Assembly (NCBI GenBank): GCA_002500665.1
Contig: DLRY01000014.1
Coordinates: 1-25,489, forward strand
Origin: Opitutia bacterium UBA7876
GTDB lineage: Bacteria > Verrucomicrobiota > Verrucomicrobiia > Opitutales > Seribacteraceae
Direction of reading: 5' to 3'
DNA: 25,489 nt
Below, in pieces: positions 1-6,442 of the stretch. How positions within the stretch are numbered: the first letter of the stretch is position 1; each line of letters starts with the position of its first letter. The notes under the pieces were generated by a model. The model searched no databases, was not told where the DNA came from, and saw only the letters and a list, made by a program, of their open reading frames with translations. Both the position numbers and the translations under genes were made by a program.

Positions 1-809
1 CCGTAATTCCCTCCCTTGGTAATGACGTTGATCTCCTCCTTCTGATGCTGCCCAACGTCTGCGCAGTAAAGGGTTTTGGATTTGAAATCCCAATGCAACC
101 TCCATGGGTTGCGCATGCCTGTTGTCCATATCTCGGGCCTGAAGCCAGGCTTATCGACGAAGGGGTTGTCCTTGGGGATGCCGTATTGCAGGAGCCCCGT
201 CCTTTGATTGACGTCGATGCGGAGAATCTTGCCCAAAAGGGAAAAGGTGTTCTGTGCAAGGTCGTGAGGATCATTGGCTTTTCCTCCATCACCCGTTGAC
301 AAATAGAGATATCCATCCGGCCCGAAAACGGGAATTCCCGAATTGTGGTTCCAGTAAGGTTGACGGATTTCAAGCAAGATACGCTGGTAAGTCGAATCCG
401 GAACGAGCTTTTCCACATCGCTCATTTTTCTTTCTACCAGTACCGAACGCTTTGGGTTTTGCAGGGTGTAATAAAGGTAGAAGTGTTTGTTTTTGGGGTA
501 ATCAGGGTGAAAAACCAGGCCAAGCAACCCCTCCTCGAAGGCATTGTCGATCATCTTCTCGGGGGACATTTCAAGAAAGACTTTCTTATTTGAAGGATTG
601 AGGTTGCGGTCAAAGCTCAGGACCTTTCCTCCCTGCAGGACCAGGAGGCTTCTTTCGGATCCGTCGGGAACCTCAAGCAACATGACCGGCTTGGGTGTAT
701 CGATCTTATCAAGGACACGGGTGGCGGCAAACCGGAAGGCCTGTGACGCAAAGACCGTGGCCGAGCAGGAAAGAAAAAGGGGTAAAACGAGTTTCAGTAT
801 GGCATTCAT
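1..809 (-). CDS. PQQ-dependent sugar dehydrogenase (GSDH family), 3' end beyond window
   Basis: This is an exported soluble-type glucose/sorbosone dehydrogenase-like six-bladed propeller; the family oxidises aldose sugars with PQQ in the periplasm. The 269 complete codons start at ATG 809 with a hydrophobic leader (LKLVLPLFLSCSATVFA) ending near residue 22. Family motifs follow in order: GLLGLVFHPDY (about 94-104), WNHNSG (153-158, where the His corresponds to the catalytic base usually written HNGG), FGPDGYLYL and GDGG (162-176), LLGKILRIDV (191-200), GMRNPWR (231-237) and ADVGQ (250-254). The reading frame is open to base 1, so the C-terminal blades lie outside. It sits 40 bases downstream of the MORN-like lipoprotein gene on the same strand, probably one transcript. 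Family assignment is firm; the sugar substrate is unknown. Confidence 0.9.
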   Translation of the reverse strand, partial: MNAILKLVLPLFLSCSATVFASQAFRFAATRVLDKIDTPKPVMLLEVPDGSERSLLVLQGGKVLSFDRNLNPSNKKVFLEMSPEKMIDNAFEEGLLGLVFHPDYPKNKHFYLYYTLQNPKRSVLVERKMSDVEKLVPDSTYQRILLEIRQPYWNHNSGIPVFGPDGYLYLSTGDGGKANDPHDLAQNTFSLLGKILRIDVNQRTGLLQYGIPKDNPFVDKPGFRPEIWTTGMRNPWRLHWDFKSKTLYCADVGQHQKEEINVITKGGNY

Positions 810-849
810 GAGTGAGATGGTATCGGTGATGCGGTTAAAGGCTCAAGGG

Positions 850-1554
850 TCAGCGAGGATTAACGGGGATGGCGGGTACTTCGTCCTCCGGTTCTTCCAC
901 TCCTTCGTCCAGATCGATGCCGGCATCATCCAGAACCCCATCGTCCGTATCGTTTGGGTCCGGGGGGGATTCGAATCTGTGGACTTCCGACAGAATGGAT
1001 CCGTTTTCATCGTACATGATTTCCGGACCGACCATCTCCCCTGCCTTGAAGTTGACCTCGTAGGTCTTAACCCCCTCCTCGGTTTGCCACATCTCAGGTC
1101 CTTCCTTGACTCCCCTTACGTAGGTAACGACCATCGAGACTACCCCATTGGGATGGTAGTCCTCCCATCTCCCGTGGGGAAGACCCTCCTGAAAATTGTA
1201 GATGCTCGCCAAACTACCGTCCTCCGCAAAAAACTTCAGTCTTCCCTCAATAAATTTCCCCGTGCGCGAATCGACGCCCCGATTCACCTCGTCGTATTCA
1301 ACGAACTTCTCCCATGATTCCTGATCAATCGAAGGGATGGACGGACTGTCGATAATCTGGGCTGAATAATTTGATTCAACCTCTGGACCCGAATCTTCCT
1401 CGACCTGCGGGAGGGTTGTAGTTTCAGTGGCTGTAACGGGAGCGGATTTGCGGTCATCCATGCCTCCCGAAGTTTCCTCAGAAGTTTCCTTGGAACAGGA
1501 AAAAACAAGCAGAACGGAGACGACGGAGAGGAGAGCGGTCGGGATGGGTTTCAT
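850..1554 (-). CDS. Lipoprotein with MORN-like (YwqK-type) repeats
   Basis: This is a predicted envelope lipoprotein of 234 residues. ATG 1554 is preferred over a TTG three codons upstream. The leader ends in LVFSC, a lipobox with Cys20. A low-complexity Ser/Thr/Glu linker follows, then about residues 100-200 carry repeated strand units of the MORN-like type seen in 'YwqK antitoxin' family proteins, such as G-x-L-K-F-F-x-E-D-G, G-R-W-E-D-Y-H-P-N-G and G-P-E-I-M-Y-D-E-N-G. The C-terminus is very acidic (runs of D and E). The family label does not imply a toxin partner, and none is seen nearby. It lies upstream of the sugar dehydrogenase gene on the same strand and divergent from the FG-GAP gene. 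Its role is unknown; protein-protein scaffolding is possible. Confidence 0.8.
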   Translation of the reverse strand: MKPIPTALLSVVSVLLVFSCSKETSEETSGGMDDRKSAPVTATETTTLPQVEEDSGPEVESNYSAQIIDSPSIPSIDQESWEKFVEYDEVNRGVDSRTGKFIEGRLKFFAEDGSLASIYNFQEGLPHGRWEDYHPNGVVSMVVTYVRGVKEGPEMWQTEEGVKTYEVNFKAGEMVGPEIMYDENGSILSEVHRFESPPDPNDTDDGVLDDAGIDLDEGVEEPEDEVPAIPVNPR

Positions 1555-1565
1555 TACACCCAATG

Positions 1566-1584
1566 AAAATCCAGACTGGATTTT
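1566..1584. promoter_or_regulatory. Perfect 19-base palindrome between divergent genes
   Basis: AAAATCCAG and CTGGATTTT flank a single central A, so all nine bases of each arm pair. It lies 12 bases upstream of the lipoprotein start on the minus strand and 54 bases upstream of the FG-GAP start on the plus strand. No gene ends here, so a terminator makes no sense; an operator for a dimeric regulator is the simplest reading. The sequence is seen directly; the function is inferred. Confidence 0.45.
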
Positions 1585-1638
1585 GTAAAGACTATTAATA
1601 TGCGGATTGATTTCAGTTCATTTTACTTCAAGAAAGAA

Positions 1639-2784
1639 ATGATGAAAACGCCTTACCTTATTTTCGCTCTTCTGTTCTCCTTCACTCTTGTCGGAAAATC
1701 CCCCCGCTTCGAGATGCAAACCATCGACGACGAAGTTGGCATAGGCTATGGGGTTCAGTTGGCCGACATGAATGCGGATGGCAAGGTCGACGTTCTGCTA
1801 GTCGACAAGGATAAGGTCGCCTGGTACGAGAACCCGAGTTGGAAAAAACGGATTATCGTCGATCACCTCACGCGGCGTGACCACGTTTGCCTGACAGCAC
1901 GCGACCTGAACGGGGATGGACGTGCGGAACTGGCTTTGGGCGGGGAATGGAACCCGGGGGATACGATCAACAGCGGAGCGGTCTTTTACCTCTTCCCAAA
2001 GAAAGGCTCGGAGGTGAAATGGGGGCACCGCCCCCTACCCCATGAGCCAACGACCCACCGCATGCACTGGGTAAAGGGACCGGGTGGCAAATACAGCTTG
2101 ATCGTCAAGCCTCTTCATGGACGCGGAAACAAGAACAATGCGGGAGACCCTCTCAAGCTGCTAGCCTACGAATACCCTGCATCACCCAAAAAGGAGGACT
2201 GGGCAAGCACTCTGGTTTTTTCGCATCTTCACAACAGCCATAATTTTCACCCCGTCAACTGGGACGACGACGAGGAGGAGGAGATTCTGATTACCGGCAT
2301 GGAAGGAACCTGGTATCTCGATCTAATCGGGGAAAAATGGAAACCAACCCTTCTCGCCAAGCCTTTCGGGGGGGAAGTGCGGGACGGAAAAGACGCCCGC
2401 GGGAAAAACTTCGTAACAACCATCGAGCCTCGGCACGGCTCGGTTGTCGCATGCTACCTGAAAAGAGGCGACGACTGGAAGAGGATTCAACTGGATGACT
2501 CCCTCAAGGATGGCCATGCTCTGGGTACGGGAGATTTCCTCGGGCTCGGACATGACCAGATCGTCGCAGGATGGAGGGCGATGAGGCCCAGCGGAGCCCC
2601 GGGCCTCAAGCTTTACGTCCCAAAGGATAAGACTTTTGAAAAGTGGGAGGAATACAAACTGAGTGGCAAGGAGGTCGCTGTGGAAGACCTCAAGGTCGCC
2701 GATTTAGATGGCGACGGGAAACCGGAAATCGTGGCCGCAGGCAGGCAAACCCACAACCTGGTTATCTTCTGGAACAAGTCCTAA
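1639..2784 (+). CDS. Exported FG-GAP/VCBS-type beta-propeller protein
   Basis: This is a secreted propeller protein of 381 residues. ATG 1639 was chosen because it follows an AAGAAAG purine stretch and begins a clean signal peptide (MMKTPYLIFALLFSFTLVG). An in-frame ATG at 1600 would add 13 residues ahead of the signal. Calcium-loop motifs typical of FG-GAP blades occur at about 43-51 (DMNADGKVD), 89-97 (DLNGDGRAE) and 355-363 (DLDGDGKPE). Beyond the scaffold there are His/Asn-rich conserved-looking patches: HRMHW (140-144), PLHGRGNKN (158-166), HNSHNFHP (198-205) and EPRHGS (263-268). Such patches suggest a metal or catalytic centre and recall the propeller of aldos-2-ulose dehydratase-like proteins, from memory only. 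It is transcribed divergently from the lipoprotein/sugar dehydrogenase pair. Confidence 0.82.
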   Translation: MMKTPYLIFALLFSFTLVGKSPRFEMQTIDDEVGIGYGVQLADMNADGKVDVLLVDKDKVAWYENPSWKKRIIVDHLTRRDHVCLTARDLNGDGRAELALGGEWNPGDTINSGAVFYLFPKKGSEVKWGHRPLPHEPTTHRMHWVKGPGGKYSLIVKPLHGRGNKNNAGDPLKLLAYEYPASPKKEDWASTLVFSHLHNSHNFHPVNWDDDEEEEILITGMEGTWYLDLIGEKWKPTLLAKPFGGEVRDGKDARGKNFVTTIEPRHGSVVACYLKRGDDWKRIQLDDSLKDGHALGTGDFLGLGHDQIVAGWRAMRPSGAPGLKLYVPKDKTFEKWEEYKLSGKEVAVEDLKVADLDGDGKPEIVAAGRQTHNLVIFWNKS

Positions 2785-2822
2785 GGGGTTGATTCAGGCG
2801 AAGGTTTTTCCGTCCCAACCCC
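2785..2822. terminator. Weak hairpin between convergent genes
   Basis: GGGGTTG directly after the FG-GAP stop codon pairs perfectly with CAACCCC at 2816-2822, enclosing a 24-base loop. There is no T-tract on either side, and the right arm lies inside the end of the convergent tautomerase gene. It could slow or end transcription from both sides, but it is not a canonical intrinsic terminator. Confidence 0.22.
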
Positions 2823-3150
2823 ATAAGTGACGTTCGGATTCCTGGAACTCCAGGTAGATCCGCTGGGCGGACATGGAGAGCTCGTCCTCAAGCAACTCGC
2901 AAAGCCTGCCGCTCAAGGCGGCCGTTACGGAGGGAGGCAATGAGCCTACGTTCTTGACCTCCAGATAGGCGGAGGGAAGGGAGGAATCTCCGCCGAAGGA
3001 AAAGGAGTTGCCGAAGTCGAGCACTACCATAACGAAATCGATCGATTTGCCAGTTTCCTCGGCTAGTATGGCAGAACCTTCCCTCTTGAGACGTTGGCAT
3101 GATTCTTCCGGCAGCTCGGAATGAGAAAGACTGATCTTGAGGAGTGGCAT
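2794..3150 (-). CDS. MIF-family tautomerase-like protein
   Basis: This 118-residue protein matches the macrophage migration inhibitory factor / phenylpyruvate tautomerase superfamily, whose usual length is about 115. It begins Met-Pro, giving the N-terminal catalytic proline after Met removal. It then shows the family's beta-alpha-beta pattern: a first helix region with SCQRLKREG, a strand with SIDFVMVVLD, the segment SFGGDSSLPSAYLEVKNVGS (about 52-71), and the C-terminal RIYLEFQESERHLWGWDGKTF. The last segment closely follows the bacterial MIF consensus (R-I-Y-I-E-F ... W-G-W-N-G-x-T-F). It is a cytosolic trimer in known relatives. The physiological substrate in bacteria is generally unknown. 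The gene converges on the FG-GAP gene with a 9-base gap. Confidence 0.88.
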   Translation of the reverse strand: MPLLKISLSHSELPEESCQRLKREGSAILAEETGKSIDFVMVVLDFGNSFSFGGDSSLPSAYLEVKNVGSLPPSVTAALSGRLCELLEDELSMSAQRIYLEFQESERHLWGWDGKTFA

Positions 3151-3197
3151 GGGGAACTAAGCGAACCTTTTTACCAATGAAGGAATACCTGGAAGGG

Positions 3198-3623
3198 TCA
3201 TCTTGCGTACCCCCGATGAAAGCGGTCCTTGCTAAGTAAACTCCTCTGGTCACTCCACTGTCGCTGCAACTTGGGCAACCGATTCATCAAGATATCGTGT
3301 TCCGACGCGTCGAGGCGTCCATGCCGATGGGACTCGATGATCAGCTTACGAAGCTTCACGTCTGGCCTGGGATGGAGGGAGGGGCTCCATTTGGGGGAAC
3401 GGGCAAGCAAATATCTTCTCTGGGCAAAATTTCTGGTGCTTCGCTCAATGGCAAGGTCGATCATTCCATCAAGGTAATCGAATGTCGGAATACGGTTATC
3501 CTGCCAAGCATTCCAGAGCTCGTATTCCCTATCCGACAATCCTTCTAGGGAGGAGTCGCCATGATGTGAACATCCAATGATCATCATCGAGCATAAGATT
3601 GAGGGCCAAAACTGGCTTTTCAT
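3198..3623 (-). CDS. Small lipoprotein of unknown function
   Basis: I do not recognise the family. The protein is 141 residues from ATG 3623 (an in-frame GTG at 3638 would add five). A short leader (MKSQFWPSILCSMMIIGC) ends in a lipobox-like IIGC with Cys18, followed by SHHGDSS. The mature part is helical-looking and rich in Arg, Leu, Trp and His, with no transmembrane segment. ATG 3623 is only six bases from a good -10 box, so the transcript may be leaderless. It lies upstream of, and in the same direction as, the MIF-type gene with a 47-base gap; a shared transcript is possible but functional linkage is not evident. Confidence 0.68.
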   Translation of the reverse strand: MKSQFWPSILCSMMIIGCSHHGDSSLEGLSDREYELWNAWQDNRIPTFDYLDGMIDLAIERSTRNFAQRRYLLARSPKWSPSLHPRPDVKLRKLIIESHRHGRLDASEHDILMNRLPKLQRQWSDQRSLLSKDRFHRGYAR

Positions 3624-3629
3624 GATTTT

Positions 3630-3658
3630 ACTATACACTCTGAGCAGTGTTCGGACAA
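3630..3658 (-). promoter_or_regulatory. Sigma70-like promoter of the 141-residue lipoprotein gene
   Basis: On the minus strand TTGTCC (3658-3653) is followed by a 17-base spacer and TATAGT (3635-3630). The -10 box ends six bases before ATG 3623, so transcription starting about seven bases downstream would begin at or next to the start codon. The match is by eye to the TTGACA/TATAAT consensus. Confidence 0.42.
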
Positions 3659-3741
3659 GGATGCATCCCGACTTGGAGAGGTTTTTGCTTCTGATTTTTC
3701 GTCAATGAGCTAAGTTGTAATTACCTCGACCAAACCAGCTC

Positions 3742-4407
3742 ATGACGAACAAAACGCTCCTTATTCCACTGCTCCTGCTTTGGGCGAACCTCCAAGCACT
3801 TGAGAAAAAAGCCCTTCCCAACGACGTTAGGTGGGTTACCCAATCCAAGGAGTACTCGAGCCTCTGCACCCAGACTTACCGGTTAGCCGAGCAGACTCTC
3901 CTGCCCAAGCTCAAAAATGCTGGCCCTGGAGATGCCATCGTCATGGACCTCGATGAAACCGTTCTCGACAACAGCAAGTATCAAGTAGAGCGGTTCAGGC
4001 TTAACCTCGGCTTTACCCAAGAGTCTTGGAGCGAGTGGGTCGTTCGACGAGAAGCCGGCTTGGTGCCCGGAGTAAAGGCCTTTATCGAAAAAGTCAGGAT
4101 GCACCGCGTAAAAATCGTCTTCTTAAGCAACAGGATGGAATACAACCTTGAGCCCACCCGCGCAAACCTTGCAAAGCTGGGTGTTCTCGCCAAGGATGAC
4201 CTTTTCCTTTTGCGTCGAAACAAGGAAGATACAAAGCAGGTGAGAAGGGAGCAAATACTCCAGGGAAAGGGACGCATGAAAAAGACGGGCCCTCTCCGGG
4301 TCGTTGCATACTTTGGGGACGCAATGGGAGACTTTCCGGATGAGAAGGAGAAGTGGTTAGGCGAGAAGTTCTTCATCCTTCCCAACCCGATGTACGGGAA
4401 GTGGTAG
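3742..4407 (+). CDS. HAD-superfamily acid phosphatase, lipoprotein e(P4)/class B-like
   Basis: This is an exported phosphomonoesterase/5'-nucleotidase-like protein of 221 residues with a signal peptide (about 1-20, ending LQALEKK). It lacks the lipobox cysteine of true e(P4). HAD motif I is D69-L-D71-E-T-V-L-D-N, where Asp69 is the nucleophile and Asp71 the acid/base. Motif II is FLSNR (S129). A conserved Lys follows in NKEDTKQ (161-167), and motif IV is GDAMGDF (192-198). The C-terminal FILPNPMYGKW is typical of the e(P4) branch. Members cleave nucleotides or other phosphate esters outside the cytoplasm to supply phosphate and nucleosides. A nucleoside transporter gene lies about 4 kb further on, a suggestive but loose link. 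Confidence 0.9.
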   Translation: MTNKTLLIPLLLLWANLQALEKKALPNDVRWVTQSKEYSSLCTQTYRLAEQTLLPKLKNAGPGDAIVMDLDETVLDNSKYQVERFRLNLGFTQESWSEWVVRREAGLVPGVKAFIEKVRMHRVKIVFLSNRMEYNLEPTRANLAKLGVLAKDDLFLLRRNKEDTKQVRREQILQGKGRMKKTGPLRVVAYFGDAMGDFPDEKEKWLGEKFFILPNPMYGKW

Positions 4408-4413
4408 TTTACC

Positions 4414-5094
4414 CTAAGAGCAGAGCTCAAGGACTTCCCTGATCAATGCTCTTATGCCCTTGCTTACGTCCATAACTCGTGGACCAAGCATGTAGGCGGG
4501 AGTACTCACGATCTTGTTCTCACGATCCACCACCGCCTCCTCAACAGGGCACTCGACGTGCTTGGCTCCACGTCGTTCAACTGCAGATGAAGTGTCTGGA
4601 TCGTTACCGATGGTAAGAGTAACGCCTGCATGGCCCAGCTCGATGGCTCCTACGCTGGCTGGAGTAATGCAAATGAAACCGATCGGCTTTCCTGAAGAAT
4701 GGGTTTCTCGCACCGCCCATGAGACTTCCGCATGGACCTGAGCCTCAGGACCCTTGGTGGCGAAATCAGACAGGTTCTTGGCGGCCCCGAATCCTCCGGG
4801 GAAAACTAGTGCATCGTAGTTAGCCGGAGTGTATTCAGCCAGTCGTAGAAGGGTATCGCCACCTCTTGAGATCCTCGCGCTCTCGACGTAAACGTTACGG
4901 GCCGAACCTTCCGCCACCTTACCAGTGGAATGATCCACGACGTGCATTTGCTCGACATCCGGGGCGAAGCATTGCCATTCGGCTCCGCCTTCCTCGATTG
5001 CAAGCAAGGTAAGAACGGCTTCGTGAATCTCGGTTCCGTCGAAGACTCCGCAACCGGAGAGAACAACGGCTATCTTTTTCTTTCTTTCATTCAT
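4414..5094 (-). CDS. elbB: ElbB-type DJ-1/PfpI superfamily protein (isoprenoid biosynthesis glyoxalase)
   Basis: The 226 residues match ElbB (YrbL/SCRP-27A) in length and motif order. These include KIAVVLSGCGVFDGTEIHEA (7-26), APDVEQMHVVDH (44-55), YDALVFPGGFGAAKNLSDFA (93-112) and the nucleophile-elbow region KPIGFICITPASVG (136-149), with Cys142 as the expected reactive cysteine. ElbB from E. coli has weak glyoxalase activity and has been linked genetically to isoprenoid production; its true role is unsettled. The protein is cytosolic with no signal peptide. The gene converges on the acid phosphatase gene with a 6-base gap and is divergent from the next lipoprotein gene. Confidence 0.93.
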   Translation of the reverse strand: MNERKKKIAVVLSGCGVFDGTEIHEAVLTLLAIEEGGAEWQCFAPDVEQMHVVDHSTGKVAEGSARNVYVESARISRGGDTLLRLAEYTPANYDALVFPGGFGAAKNLSDFATKGPEAQVHAEVSWAVRETHSSGKPIGFICITPASVGAIELGHAGVTLTIGNDPDTSSAVERRGAKHVECPVEEAVVDRENKIVSTPAYMLGPRVMDVSKGIRALIREVLELCS

Positions 5095-5121
5095 TTTTTT
5101 CAGGATCGATGCTAGGGCTAT

Positions 5122-5143
5122 GTGAAAACCTTTACTTTTTCAC
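5122..5143. repeat. Inverted repeat upstream of elbB (7-base arms)
   Basis: GTGAAAA at 5122-5128 and TTTTCAC at 5137-5143 pair perfectly around an 8-base spacer, 28 bases upstream of the elbB start. A T-rich stretch follows on the plus strand, giving a terminator-like look, but no plus-strand gene ends here. A regulator half-site pair is equally possible. Confidence 0.3.
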
Positions 5144-5171
5144 TTTTCTTCCAATACAAAACTCGGACTCA

Positions 5172-5189
5172 GTCAAGTGCTCGCTTGAC
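5172..5189. promoter_or_regulatory. Inverted repeat containing a -35-like TTGAC on both strands
   Basis: GTCAAG (5172-5177) and CTTGAC (5184-5189) form a perfect inverted repeat with a 6-base centre. TTGACG on the plus strand and TTGACT on the minus strand both resemble -35 boxes. I found no convincing -10 box at 16-18 bases on either side, so this may be an operator rather than a pair of promoters. Confidence 0.3.
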
Positions 5190-5221
5190 GCATCAGCCCA
5201 CAGAATCAATTGTTTGATATC

Positions 5222-5497
5222 GTGAGTCGACTTCATCTTATCGCCCTTATCGGGCTTCTCTTACTTACTGGTTGCGAGCTACAGCAAAAGGCCACTCCCT
5301 ACGAATTTGGGGACGAGGCCCCACCTCAAGCCGAGCCGCCCCCTCAGGCAGCTCCTACCCCAGCCCCCAAACCTACTCCAAGCAGGTTCGGCGAAGCCTC
5401 CAGGCAGGACCCAAATAAGCCCTTCGATCCCGTCGACGGGAAAGTGGTCAAAGGCAAGCCCAGGCGTCCGTTTACCGAGGTCCAGTTTCCTCAGTGA
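5222..5497 (+). CDS. Proline-rich small lipoprotein
   Basis: This is a predicted lipoprotein of 91 residues from GTG 5222; a TTG at 5210 would add four residues including an Asp, which suits a signal peptide less. The leader MSRLHLIALIGLLLLTGC ends in a textbook lipobox LTGC. The mature part is low-complexity: a Pro/Ala/Gln-rich segment (PPQAEPPPQAAPTPAPKP) and then a basic tail. It resembles a periplasm-spanning tether more than an enzyme. No family is recognised. Its stop codon overlaps the start of the Smr-domain gene in the four bases GTGA, implying translational coupling. Confidence 0.66.
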   Translation: MSRLHLIALIGLLLLTGCELQQKATPYEFGDEAPPQAEPPPQAAPTPAPKPTPSRFGEASRQDPNKPFDPVDGKVVKGKPRRPFTEVQFPQ

Positions 5498-5775
5498 AGG
5501 AAGATAATCCTCAGCAACCTCAGGAAGTTCCCATCAATGGAATCCTTGACCTTCACGGTTTCCAGCCGAGCGAGGTTAAGGAGCTTCTTGACGAGTATCT
5601 AAACGCTTGCCTTGAAAAGGGAATCAACCAGGGCAGAATCATTCATGGAAAGGGAATCGGAACGCTTAGGGAAACGGTCCACGCCAAGCTCAGGCAAGAT
5701 CCACGCGTCCTTTCCTTTGCCCTTGGGGACATGGCCAGCGGTTCCTGGGGGGCAACCAACTTCACCCTTGCCTGA
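5494..5775 (+). CDS. Small stand-alone Smr-domain protein
   Basis: This is a 93-residue Smr (small MutS-related) domain protein starting at GTG 5494. The two hallmark motifs are present: LDLHG (18-22) and the loop IIHGKGIGTLRE (49-60). The domain ends with a strand and the GSWGATNFTLA tail. Smr domains of MutS2 and stand-alone relatives are nicking endonucleases or nucleic-acid binding folds. In MutS2 they act on branched DNA or stalled ribosomes, and the LDLHG Asp/His and the HGxG loop form the active site. The gene overlaps the upstream lipoprotein gene by four bases; the pairing makes no obvious functional sense. Confidence 0.88.
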   Translation: MKEDNPQQPQEVPINGILDLHGFQPSEVKELLDEYLNACLEKGINQGRIIHGKGIGTLRETVHAKLRQDPRVLSFALGDMASGSWGATNFTLA

Positions 5776-5878
5776 AACCTTTCCCCGGAACCAACTGCGC
5801 AAGATGCTTGAAATTTCGGCCATCTTGTTTAACCATCTGTTAGAGATTTTCATTCAGACAACCCTTCAAATGGTAAAA

Positions 5879-6220
5879 ATGAACAAAGCATTCGTCCTAT
5901 TTTCCCTATTCATTCTCTTGGGAGCGTGCATGGAGGATGAAAAGCCCGTCACCTTGGGCATTTCCCTGATCGATAAGAAGATCACTATGACTTCTTCTTC
6001 CGTCAATGAGCTTATCGTAGAAGTTTATCTGACCTCTGAGGATGCTGCCGAAGGTCAGCTTCTAGCCAAGGCAATGAATCTTAAGGGCCAGGAAATCGGG
6101 CGTTCCTCGCAAAACCTTTCGCTTGGGAAGGACGATGCCAAGCTCGTTGCTTTCACTTTCGACGCCAGCGTCGAGATGGATTCAGTTGCCAATATCGTTA
6201 TTGATCTCCGCAAGGAATAA
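5879..6220 (+). CDS. Small lipoprotein of unknown function
   Basis: The family is not recognised. ATG 5879 gives 113 residues; ATG 5870, three codons upstream, is also in frame. The leader MNKAFVLFSLFILLGAC has a lipobox LGAC with Cys17. The mature part is about 97 residues and predicted mostly beta, with alternating hydrophobic strands such as ELIVEVYLTSEDA and KLVAFTFDASVEM. This is compatible with an immunoglobulin-like or other beta-sandwich fold. There is no clear Shine-Dalgarno sequence, as for several genes here. It is 103 bases downstream of the Smr gene. Confidence 0.68.
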   Translation: MNKAFVLFSLFILLGACMEDEKPVTLGISLIDKKITMTSSSVNELIVEVYLTSEDAAEGQLLAKAMNLKGQEIGRSSQNLSLGKDDAKLVAFTFDASVEMDSVANIVIDLRKE

Positions 6221-6280
6221 TCGGCAGGAAGAAATCCTTTTAAGATTGGGCAGGGTCGATGTCATCACGCAATGCATGAC

Positions 6281-6354
6281 TGGTGCGGGCGCGGGGAATC
6301 GAACCCCGCCCTCAAGCTTGGGAAGCTCACGTACTACCGATATACTACGCCCGC
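6281..6354 (-). tRNA. tRNA-Gly (anticodon CCC), CCA encoded
   Basis: The cloverleaf can be drawn base by base on the minus strand. The seven-pair acceptor is GCGGGCG/CGCCCGC, perfect. The D stem is GTAT/GTAC with one T-G pair. The anticodon stem is TGAGC/GCTTG, enclosing the loop TTCCCAA with anticodon CCC at 6322-6320. The variable region has four bases, and the T stem CGGGG/CCCCG encloses TTCGATT. The discriminator at 6284 is A, and CCA follows directly (6283-6281). CCC reads glycine codon GGG. It stands alone between two plus-strand genes. Bacterial tRNA-Gly usually carries U at the discriminator position, so A73 is notable. Confidence 0.95.
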
Positions 6355-6442
6355 TGAATCATTCATTTTGCTCCCCGGAAAGGCTTCAAGCAAGTGAAAT
6401 TTTTGATTTGCCTTTGCGGAACCTTAAACCTTGAACAATCCA

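Noticed and set aside
544..1317. Long plus-strand open frame of 257 codons
   Set aside because: It lies antisense to the sugar dehydrogenase and MORN-like lipoprotein genes, has no recognisable motif, and both antisense genes have clear family or signal features.
850..1554. Toxin-antitoxin system suggested by the YwqK-type 'antitoxin' family label
   Set aside because: The protein is a lipoprotein with MORN-like repeats and no toxin-like gene is adjacent; the label is a naming artefact.
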